Source: Bacteroidales bacterium UBA1733 (GTDB taxonomy: Bacteria > Bacteroidota > Bacteroidia > Bacteroidales > UBA3663). From it: DNA of 12,921 nt. Positions 7,601 to 12,921 of this stretch are shown here, piece by piece. Made by a program: the position numbers and the translations under genes. The number at the start of each line of letters is the position of its first letter. Position 1 is the first letter of the stretch. Location of the stretch: contig DCIF01000062.1 in the NCBI GenBank assembly GCA_002315795.1, positions 32,762-45,682 of the forward strand, given 5' to 3'. Below the pieces are notes generated by a model that saw nothing but the letters and a program-made list of their open reading frames with translations, ran no database searches and was not told the origin of the DNA.

Positions 7601-7960
7601 GTTTGGGCCCATACGGTCACCCATATCGTCACGAGCATTGGTGGCAGTATAAGTGAGTCGCTGAGGTTCACCACCTGCCAGTGGCATGCTATAGACCTCT
7701 GTGTTACCATCATACTGAGCAGTAAAAGCGATGGTCTGACCATCAGGAGAGAGTCGGGCAAACATCTCGAATCCTTCGTGAGAGGTGAGACGCTGAGCCT
7801 CTCCACCTTTTAACGGGGCTTTGTAGAGGTCTCCTGCATAAGTGAACACGAGGTCCTGACCATTGGTGGCAGGAAAACGAAGCAACCGTGCTTCGTCGGC
7901 CATGGAAGGAACGACAAGACAGCCACTGAGGACTGCCAGAAGTGCGGAACGTAATGTCAT
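4697..7960 (-). CDS. Secreted tricorn-type protease (S41 family)
   Basis: A 1087-residue protein with full tricorn architecture: an N-terminal signal peptide (likely cut after SMA near residue 21), WD40-like/PD40 beta-propeller repeats over about residues 25-535 (several SPDGK or SPDSK blades), an Ala/Lys/Glu-rich linker at 544-573, a second propeller part, a helical C1 region (FDETWRAFRDGFY), a PDZ domain (about 765-845) and an S41 catalytic C2 domain. Compared with Thermoplasma tricorn (Ser745, His746, Ser965, Glu1023), I place the equivalents at Gly746, His747, Ser972 (in SASDGD) and Glu1031 (in ENHGVDPD). The nucleophile, its His and the Glu are present; the first serine is Gly. It should degrade peptides released by other proteases. 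The archaeal enzyme is cytosolic, whereas this one is exported, probably periplasmic. It lies 78 bases downstream of purL and may share its transcript. Confidence 0.94.
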   Translation of the reverse strand: MTLRSALLAVLSGCLVVPSMADEARLLRFPATNGQDLVFTYAGDLYKAPLKGGEAQRLTSHEGFEMFARLSPDGQTIAFTAQYDGNTEVYSMPLAGGEPQRLTYTATNARDDMGDRMGPNNVVMTWSPDGKQIIYRNRISDSFDGKLWSISPEGGMSQQLPLPEGGFCSYSPDGKLLAYNRVFREFRTWKHYKGGMADDVWIYDQKAGKVTNITENESQDIFPMWVGEEIFYCSDRDFTMNIFVYNTRTKKTEKVTSYTDYDVRFPSTDGKIIVYEHAGYLYKLDPKTRQSEQIHITLHAEGLDARKERKNVSGYVTAVSVDDAGKNLVVTARGEVFNVPVEKGVTRNLTRTPGANERDAVYSPDGKNIVYISDRTGETELWLQPVNGDLRPLTKDNDTYITSVMWTPDSKTLLYTDRKNRIVKVDPQSGSKDVLITCPESGFRRIAVSPDSKWISYTRPAKNEMQMVYVMNLQTRQEIAVTEKWYNSGSPLFSADGKYLIFTSDRDFNPVYSSTEWNHSYNNMGAFYLVTLNKETPSPFMVKGEEEAPAKTEAAPAKGKGGKDAKPEAKEEKIVTVKIDAEGIEHRIVKLPVNTGRFAGAVYCNDGKLFFNGGKGCQVYDFAKDKTEDVCDARLSVEGKKAVWIKGGRGSASSVYVTDLPKGGKQNLDKAVNLNDMVAEIDYPQEWAQIFDETWRAFRDGFYLENMHGIDWKAMKEKYSVLLPYVKHRLDLNYVIGGMIGELACGHAYINPGEYPGAQKVDMGLLGAELSRDQMTGFYRIDRILPGAPYRPELRSPLTETGLNVKEGDYIVAIDGVSVTETTNIYSLLVGKANVLTELTVNSSASSNGARKIVIKPIADEYMLYHQEWVDRNLKYVEEKSGGRIGYVYIPDMGPEGLNEFSRLFYAQLDKEALIVDDRANGGGNVSPMIIERLLREPYRLTMYRNSSRTGTIPDAAIHGPKALLINKYSASDGDLFPWSFKATKLGTVIGTRTWGGIVGISGSLPYMDGTDVRVPFFTNYSAETGEWIVENHGVDPDILVDNDPIREQAGEDQQLDKAIEVLLEQLKDRKPLPGVPAARTLKDLGW

Positions 7961-7979
7961 AGTATAATATTTTTACGGT

Positions 7980-8019
7980 TCATCCTGGGATTACACTGTA
8001 ACATGAAATCCCAGGATGA
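7980..8019 (-). promoter_or_regulatory. 13-bp perfect hairpin between purL and the protease gene
   Basis: TCATCCTGGGATT and its exact complement flank a 14-base loop. It lies 19 bases after the purL stop and 19 bases before the protease start. On the minus strand no T-run follows (ACCGTAAAAATATT), so it does not look like a standard intrinsic terminator. It could be a 3'-end stabiliser for purL mRNA, a processing site, a partial terminator, or a leader structure for the protease gene. The hairpin itself is clear; its role is not. Confidence 0.7.
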
Positions 8020-8038
8020 TTTATGAGAATAATAGAAA

Positions 8039-11000
8039 TTACTTCTGAGCTTCTACCCACTTACGAGCATTGACGAAGATCTCAATCCAAGGAGTTACTT
8101 CATCCTGCTTGTGATCCTGTGGATAGTAACCACACTGCCATGGGAACATAGCGCGCTCTGGGTGTGGCATCATTGCCAAATGGCGACCATCTGCGGAACA
8201 GATACCAGCCAGGCCCTCTGGCGAACCGTTAGGGTTAGCTGGATAGGCCTTATAGCCATAGAGAGCTACGGTATTGTAGTCCTCGAGGCTCTTACCAGCT
8301 GGTAACCCGAACTTACCCTCACCGTGAGCAGCCCAGATACCGAGACGAGCACCAGCGAGACTTCCCATCATGATGCTGTTGTTCTTTGGCACGCGAACGC
8401 TTACGAAGTTTGATTCGAACTTGTGGCTGTCGTTGTGCAACATGTGTACACGACCAGGATTCTGTGCAGCAGCAAGGATGTTTGGATTCTTAGCATCGAG
8501 GTTAGAACCAACAAGTCCCATCTCGATCATCAGCTGACAACCGTTACAGATACCAAGCGACATGGTGTCAGGACGTGCATAGAAGTCTTCGAGCGCCTTA
8601 CGTGCTTTCTCATTGTAGAGGAAGCCAGCGGCCCAACCCTTAGCCGAGCCAAGAACGTCAGAGTTAGAGAAACCTCCGCAGAAGACGATGAGGTTCACGT
8701 CCTTCAAGTCCTCACGGCCGGAAATCAGATCGGTGATGTGAACGTCCTTGACGTCAAAGCCAGCCAGCCACATTGAATAAGCCATCTCACGCTCTGAGTT
8801 GACACCCTTCTCGCGGATGATAGCGGCCTTGATGCCGGTCTTGTTGCGACGGTCTGCATCGAGACCCCACTGTGCCAACTTGCCGGTGAATGTCTTTGGC
8901 CACAGGTAGTAAAGTGGCTGCTTCTTATAGTTCTCAAAACGCTCGTCTGCTTTCTCAACACCACTCTGCTTACGATCGAGGAGGTGTGAAGACTCATACC
9001 ATACGTCACGGAGGGCATCAATATCGAAACTCTCAACGGTCTCACCCTGACGGATGCTGATGGTACGCTCATCACATGGATAACCGATCTTAGCAACAGC
9101 AACACCAGCCTTCTCAAAGATCTTCTCGAAGCTCTTATTGTCTTTAACCTGAAGGATCACACCAGGATTCTCAGCGAAGAGAAGCTTCACGAGATCCTTC
9201 TCTGCAAAGTCGCTCAAGTTGATGCGGAGACCGCCCTCGGTGTTAGCAAAACACATCTCGAGGAGTGTAGTCAGCATACCACCAGCGCTGATATCATGAC
9301 CAGCGAGGATAAGATCCTCCTTGATTGCCTTCTGTACGGCCTCGAATGCATCAGCAAAGTACTCTGAATTTTCAACCGTTGGAACGGTGTCGCCAAGACG
9401 GTTAAGAGTCTGAGCTAAGGCAGAACCGCCAAGACGCATATCGCAGAATGAGAAGTCAACGTAGTAGAGCGAAGTGCTACGATCGAGCTGGACGACAGGA
9501 GAAACAACCTTGCGGATGTCGGTTACTTCACCGCCACCAGAGATAATGACGCAACCAGGGCTGATGACCTTCTCAGAGGTACCATCTGGCTTATTATACT
9601 GCTGGGTCATTGAAAGGGAGTCCTTACCAGTTGGGATGTTGATACCCAACTCGATAGCGAAATCCGAGCAAGCCTGAACAGCTGAATAGAGGCGTGCGTC
9701 CTCACCGGCATTGCGACAAGGCCACATCCAGTTAGCCGAAAGGGATACACCCTCAAGACCGCCTTCGATTGGAGCGAAGACAATGTTGGTAAGAGCCTCT
9801 GCAACTGCCATCACTGAACCTGCAGGTGCATCGACCAAAGCAACTGCTGGAGCATGACCGATAGAAGTAGCAATACCTGCCTTGCCACGATAATCGAGTG
9901 CTACGACACCGCAGTCTGAAAGTGGCAACTGAAGTACACCCTGGCACTGTTGACGCGCAATCTTACCAGTGACTGAACGATCCACCTTATTGGTTAACCA
10001 GTCCTTACAAGCTACAGACTCCAGTCGGAGTACGTTCTGGATGTAGCTCTGGAGTTCTGATGACTGGGTAGCTACTGGCTGGTAGTGGTGCTCGACGGTA
10101 GAATCGTGCATGTAGGTCTTTGGTGCATGGCCGAACATATCAGCCAAAGCCAGATCGATCGGCTTCACGCCATCCTTCTGCTCGAAGGTAAAACGCATAT
10201 CGTTGGTTGCCTCGCCAATGACATAGAATGGAGAGCGTTCACGCTCTGCAATCTTGCGGCAGTAGTCGATGGCATCTTCCTTGATGAGGAAACCCATACG
10301 CTCCTGAGACTCGTTACCGGCAATCTCCTTAGCAGAAAGTGTCGGATCTCCGATTGGTAACTTATCCATATAGATCTTACCACCAGTGGCATCGATCAAC
10401 TCAGAAAGACAGTTGATGTGACCTCCAGCACCATGATCGTGGATAGAGACGATTGGATTGTTATCGCTCTCACCGAGTGCACGTACTACGTTGTATGCAC
10501 GCTTCTGCATCTCAGGATTGGCACGCTGTACAGCGTTGAGCTCGATACCTGAAGCATACTTACCAGTATTTACTGAAGAAACAGCGCCACCACCCATACC
10601 GATGCGATAGTTATCGCCACCGATGAGGATCACCTTCTCTCCAGGTTCTGGCTCATCCTTGAGTGCATCGCGAAGCTTACCATATCCGACGCCACCAGCG
10701 AGCATGATTACCTTATCGAAACCATACTTGAGGTTGTCCGCTGCAACGTTGGTATCCTCCTGATGCTCGAAAGTCAGCAATGAACCACAGATCAGTGGCT
10801 GGCCGAACTTGTTACCGAAGTCAGAAGCACCGTTGGAAGCCTTAATAAGCACCTGCTCTGGTGTCTGATAGAGCCAAGGACGAGCCTCCATACCATTCTC
10901 CCACTGCTTCTTCTCGTCGTTACGAGGATAAGAAGTGATATAGACAGCAGTACCAGCGATTGGCATTGAAGCCTTACCGCCACCCATACGGTCGCGGATC

Positions 11001-11803
11001 TCACCACCAGTACCGGTAGCAGCACCATTGAATGGCTCGACCGTAGTTGGGAAGTTGTGAGTTTCGGCCTTCAATGAAATGACGGACTCGAATTCCTTAA
11101 CTTCAAACTCTGAAGCGGTAGTAGGATCAGCTGGAGCAAACTGCTCGATGACTGGACCCTTATTGAAAGCCACATTATCCTTATAGGCGCTGACCAGTTT
11201 ACCTGGCTGGCACTTTGATGTCTTCTTAATAAGATTGAAGAGTGAAGACTCTTTCTCCTCGCCATCGATGATGAAGGTTCCTCCGAAGATCTTGTGGCGG
11301 CAGTGCTCTGAGTTCACCTGGCTGAAGCCGAAGACCTCACTATCGGTCAATGGTCGACCAACACGCTTGCTGACGTCATTCAAGTACTCGATCTCCTCTG
11401 TAGAGAGGGCAAGGCCCTCCTTTTTATTATATTCTTCGAGGTTCTCAATGTAAACGATAGGATCAGGCTGCTTGTCGATAGTAAAACATTTCTGATCAAT
11501 ACCCTCGTAAAGACGACGAAGCATTGGATCGAACGTTGCATCAGGGCCACTGGCTGGGAAATATTCCTCGATACGCACAATACCTGTGAGACCCATATTC
11601 TGAGTAATCTCAACGGCATTGGTACTCCATGGAGTAATCATCTCACGACGTGGACCAACATACCAGCCTTTAACTTCAGACTCTGGCATGAGAACGGCAT
11701 CACTGAAGAGCCAACACAAACGCTGAGACTCATCAACACTTAGCTGATGATCTACATCGACTGCCAGCACGGTAGCTGACGGTTGCTTGAAGAAGAAAAT
11801 CAT
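8039..11803 (-). CDS. purL: Phosphoribosylformylglycinamidine synthase (FGAM synthase)
   Basis: A 1254-residue single-chain PurL of the large type found in Proteobacteria and Bacteroidota (E. coli about 1295). It makes formylglycinamidine ribonucleotide from FGAR, glutamine and ATP, the fourth step of de novo purine synthesis, in the cytoplasm. In order: a PurS-like N-terminal domain (to about 150), a linker with NSEHCRHKIFGG (His167, His170), the duplicated ATP-binding synthetase core beginning with ETHNFPTTVEPFNG (about 248) and RDRMGGGKASMP, with GGDNYRIGMGGGAVSS further on, and a C-terminal class I glutamine amidotransferase from about 990. There the nucleophile is Cys1086 in GICNGCQ, with His1214 and Glu1216 in MPHPERA. 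All catalytic residues are present, so it should be functional without separate PurS or PurQ. The ATG lies about 75 bases from a likely promoter. I see no purine riboswitch in the leader. Confidence 0.98.
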   Translation of the reverse strand: MIFFFKQPSATVLAVDVDHQLSVDESQRLCWLFSDAVLMPESEVKGWYVGPRREMITPWSTNAVEITQNMGLTGIVRIEEYFPASGPDATFDPMLRRLYEGIDQKCFTIDKQPDPIVYIENLEEYNKKEGLALSTEEIEYLNDVSKRVGRPLTDSEVFGFSQVNSEHCRHKIFGGTFIIDGEEKESSLFNLIKKTSKCQPGKLVSAYKDNVAFNKGPVIEQFAPADPTTASEFEVKEFESVISLKAETHNFPTTVEPFNGAATGTGGEIRDRMGGGKASMPIAGTAVYITSYPRNDEKKQWENGMEARPWLYQTPEQVLIKASNGASDFGNKFGQPLICGSLLTFEHQEDTNVAADNLKYGFDKVIMLAGGVGYGKLRDALKDEPEPGEKVILIGGDNYRIGMGGGAVSSVNTGKYASGIELNAVQRANPEMQKRAYNVVRALGESDNNPIVSIHDHGAGGHINCLSELIDATGGKIYMDKLPIGDPTLSAKEIAGNESQERMGFLIKEDAIDYCRKIAERERSPFYVIGEATNDMRFTFEQKDGVKPIDLALADMFGHAPKTYMHDSTVEHHYQPVATQSSELQSYIQNVLRLESVACKDWLTNKVDRSVTGKIARQQCQGVLQLPLSDCGVVALDYRGKAGIATSIGHAPAVALVDAPAGSVMAVAEALTNIVFAPIEGGLEGVSLSANWMWPCRNAGEDARLYSAVQACSDFAIELGINIPTGKDSLSMTQQYNKPDGTSEKVISPGCVIISGGGEVTDIRKVVSPVVQLDRSTSLYYVDFSFCDMRLGGSALAQTLNRLGDTVPTVENSEYFADAFEAVQKAIKEDLILAGHDISAGGMLTTLLEMCFANTEGGLRINLSDFAEKDLVKLLFAENPGVILQVKDNKSFEKIFEKAGVAVAKIGYPCDERTISIRQGETVESFDIDALRDVWYESSHLLDRKQSGVEKADERFENYKKQPLYYLWPKTFTGKLAQWGLDADRRNKTGIKAAIIREKGVNSEREMAYSMWLAGFDVKDVHITDLISGREDLKDVNLIVFCGGFSNSDVLGSAKGWAAGFLYNEKARKALEDFYARPDTMSLGICNGCQLMIEMGLVGSNLDAKNPNILAAAQNPGRVHMLHNDSHKFESNFVSVRVPKNNSIMMGSLAGARLGIWAAHGEGKFGLPAGKSLEDYNTVALYGYKAYPANPNGSPEGLAGICSADGRHLAMMPHPERAMFPWQCGYYPQDHKQDEVTPWIEIFVNARKWVEAQK

Positions 11804-11886
11804 ATTTTGAATTGAAAATTAAGATTTCAAATACCAAAACGGCGTTAAATAGTACAAAAAATGAAGTCCATAACCGATTTGCGCTG

Positions 11887-11894
11887 CAAAAATA
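11887..11894 (-). promoter_or_regulatory. Probable -7 element of the purL promoter
   Basis: The minus strand reads TATTTTTG (followed by CAGCG), an exact TAnnTTTG -7 element. It would give a purL leader of about 75 bases. The expected -33 TTTG is not visible about 20 bases upstream, where the sequence is TCCTCAACTAATT, so the call rests on the -7 box and position alone. Confidence 0.5.
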
Positions 11895-11913
11895 ATAAAA
11901 AAAAATGAATTAG

Positions 11914-11946
11914 TTGAGGATTATTAAAAAAATAACACTATCTTTG
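11914..11946 (+). promoter_or_regulatory. Probable promoter of the LysE-family gene
   Basis: TATCTTTG at 11939-11946 matches the Bacteroidota -7 consensus TAnnTTTG. A TTG at 11914-11916 could serve as the -33 element, with a slightly long 22-base spacing. Transcription would begin near 11953, giving a leader of about 80 bases that includes both inverted repeats upstream of the gene. It is divergent from the purL promoter, with about 45 bases between the two -7 boxes. Confidence 0.6.
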
Positions 11947-11975
11947 CACAAAAATTTACTGAAAAGCAACAATTC

Positions 11976-11991
11976 GGTGACTATAGTCACC
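11976..11991. promoter_or_regulatory. 16-bp perfect palindrome in leader of the LysE-family gene
   Basis: GGTGACTATAGTCACC is a perfect 8+8 palindrome about 23 bases downstream of the predicted transcription start. As RNA it would form a 6-bp stem with a UAUA loop. As DNA it has the symmetry of a dimeric repressor site placed to block elongation or initiation. No T-run follows, so it is not a simple terminator. Confidence 0.6.
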
Positions 11992-11992
11992 A

Positions 11993-12018
11993 ATCTTGCA
12001 AATATTCGTTTGCAAGAT
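11993..12018 (+). promoter_or_regulatory. Second hairpin, next to the start of the LysE-family gene
   Basis: ATCTTGCAAA and TTTGCAAGAT form a perfect 10-bp stem around a 6-base loop (TATTCG). It begins one base after the preceding palindrome and ends 14 bases before the ATG at 12033. In bacteria that start translation without Shine-Dalgarno pairing, a stem this near the start is well placed to limit initiation. That function is inferred. Confidence 0.6.
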
Positions 12019-12032
12019 GTTTACAGCCATAT

Positions 12033-12713
12033 ATGATAGAAACGACGATACACACAATTGTGTGGGGATACTTAATTGGAATTTTGGTTTCGGCTCCTAT
12101 GGGTCCGACGGGGATTCTGGTTATCCAAAGAACGCTCAACAAAGGCAAATTACCGGGATTATTGACCGGACTTGGAGCCTCATTGAGCGACTTTATCTAT
12201 GCACTGATTTCTGTCTTTGCCCTGGGTCTGGTTGTCGATTGGTTGGAGCAGTATAAATCGACACTTCAGTTCTCTGGATCATTCTTTATTGCGCTTTATG
12301 CTATTTATTTGTGGAAGTCGAATCCAGCTTCTGGATTGGGGAATAAAGACAAGACCACAGAACTGATGTCACCACGCATGAGAGCTTCTGGCATTCTTAA
12401 GAATTTCTTTTCAGGATTTGGTATCACCATCAGCAATCCGCTGATCATTTTCTTTTATATCGCGCTCTTTGCTCGCACCAATTTCTTGTTTGACGCAAGT
12501 GCAAAAAACTGGTGGCTTTACATAATAGGATTTGGAGTTTTGGTAGGTGGAGCTATCTGTTGGTGGCTACTAATCACCTGGAGTATTGATAAAGTGCGAA
12601 ATAACTTTAGCATTCGCACGCTTCGTAACATCAATCATGTCATTGCAGGAATTATGTTCACCATTGCCGTTGTAGGTTGTGGGAATGGAATCTATTATTT
12701 GATTATTAGTTGA
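12033..12713 (+). CDS. LysE-family translocator, six-helix inner-membrane exporter
   Basis: A 226-residue hydrophobic protein with about six membrane segments (roughly residues 8-30, 42-68, 76-94, 121-146, 160-182 and 203-224). The N-terminal signature APMGPTGILVIQRTL (Pro22, Gly24-Pro25, Arg33) followed by GLLTGLGASLSDFIYA (Asp53) is typical of the LysE/RhtB superfamily, which exports amino acids and related small solutes by proton exchange. A second re-entrant-like motif, GFGITISNPLIIFF, sits in the fourth segment, as expected for the family. The charged loop at about 95-118 separates the two halves. The solute cannot be told from sequence. The ATG at 12033 was chosen because it keeps the first helix whole and follows the hairpin leader. 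It is divergent from purL and ends before its own terminator, so it is likely a single-gene unit. Confidence 0.87.
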   Translation: MIETTIHTIVWGYLIGILVSAPMGPTGILVIQRTLNKGKLPGLLTGLGASLSDFIYALISVFALGLVVDWLEQYKSTLQFSGSFFIALYAIYLWKSNPASGLGNKDKTTELMSPRMRASGILKNFFSGFGITISNPLIIFFYIALFARTNFLFDASAKNWWLYIIGFGVLVGGAICWWLLITWSIDKVRNNFSIRTLRNINHVIAGIMFTIAVVGCGNGIYYLIIS

Positions 12714-12799
12714 TCATTAATCTTCCTTACAATAGCGCATACAACATTACTAATGATATAGTTGATATTGGATCGACTTGCTACTGATGTTTAGTTTAT

Positions 12800-12826
12800 A
12801 GTTGTGCCTCTCAGCACAACTTTTTT
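12800..12826 (+). terminator. Intrinsic terminator of the LysE-family gene
   Basis: AGTTGTGC and GCACAACT form a perfect 8-bp stem around a 6-base loop (CTCTCA), followed by six Ts and then AATTTT. It lies 86 bases after the stop of the exporter gene. The intervening 86 bases (12714-12799) show no gene or clear element. Confidence 0.88.
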
Positions 12827-12860
12827 AATTTTGTCAATGAGACTTCATTGAGAAGAGAGC

Positions 12861-12898
12861 AAACAAACAAAAAAAGCACCAAGCAAAAGCTCGGTGCT
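12861..12898 (-). terminator. Intrinsic terminator of an rRNA operon
   Basis: On the minus strand AGCACCGAGC, a TTTT loop and GCTTGGTGCT form a 10-bp stem with one G-U pair, followed by a run of Ts (TTTTTTTGTTTG). It begins two bases past the 5S rRNA 3' end and fits as the end of the rRNA operon entering from the right edge. Confidence 0.9.
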
Positions 12899-12900
12899 GT

Positions 12901-12921
12901 AAGGTGGCCGCTTCCTACTCT
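12901..12921 (-). rRNA. rrf: 5S rRNA, 3' end only
   Basis: The minus strand reads AGAGTAGGAAGCGGCCACC and then TT before the terminator. GAGAGTAGG followed by a GC-rich closing segment is the conserved 3' end of bacterial 5S rRNA, whose last bases pair with the 5' end. Only about 20 bases are inside the window. The exact mature end (about 12901-12903) cannot be fixed. It implies that 23S and 16S genes lie to the right, transcribed toward this window. Confidence 0.8.

Noticed and set aside
11804..11880. Possible purine riboswitch in the purL leader
   Set aside because: The leader is A/T-rich with no conserved three-way junction or paired elements that I can find.
11996..12256. 86-residue frame starting inside the second hairpin, overlapping the LysE-type gene
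   Set aside because: Same strand, wrong frame; the overlapping frame at 12033 has the full six-helix LysE pattern, and this one has no family features.
12834..12851. 7-bp inverted repeat (TCAATGA/TCATTGA) between the two terminators
   Set aside because: Short, A/T-rich and without a T-run on either strand; it may simply be chance or a weak backup structure past the rRNA terminator.

Overview
The window reads as ordinary chromosome from a Bacteroidota bacterium, most likely Prevotella/Segatella or a close relative. Grounds for this: several start sites are preceded by the Bacteroidota -7 promoter element TAnnTTTG; start codons follow A/T-rich leaders with no Shine-Dalgarno sequence; the protein families are typical (SPOR lipoprotein, exported tricorn-type protease, long GG-motif repeat protein, single-chain PurL); and the right edge carries what looks like the 3' end of a 5S rRNA gene. 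The genus is an inference from protein style, not a measured match.

Layout, left to right. Positions 1-1968 (+) hold the 3' end of a long repeat-rich, probably extracytoplasmic protein whose start lies outside the window. Next comes a tight plus-strand cluster: thioredoxin trxA (2039-2353), a ComB-family 2-phosphosulfolactate phosphatase (2372-3082) and a CvfB-type S1 RNA-binding protein (3094-3939), with gaps of 18 and 11 bases. A long two-sided hairpin (3951-3991) separates this cluster from the convergent minus-strand block. That block is transcribed right to left: purL (11803-8039), a secreted tricorn-type S41 protease (7960-4697) and a SPOR-domain lipoprotein with its own promoter (4499-4017). 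A divergent promoter region (about 11804-12032) serves purL on one side and a LysE-family exporter (12033-12713, +) on the other. The exporter's leader carries two consecutive perfect inverted repeats. The exporter ends at its own terminator (12800-12826) and converges on a terminator plus 5S rRNA 3' end on the minus strand, i.e. the tail of an rRNA operon.

No single pathway links the genes. purL is de novo purine synthesis; trxA is redox housekeeping; cvfB is RNA/translation-related; the tricorn protease and SPOR protein act in the periplasm; the LysE-type protein exports a small solute. I found no mobile element, CRISPR array, tRNA or defence system, and no convincing new multi-gene system. 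The most worthwhile leads are the double hairpin before the LysE-type gene, the orphan ComB gene in a trxA-comB-cvfB cluster, an eight-unit TA repeat inside cvfB, the phased TTGC copies at the SPOR promoter, and the unassigned GG-repeat protein.
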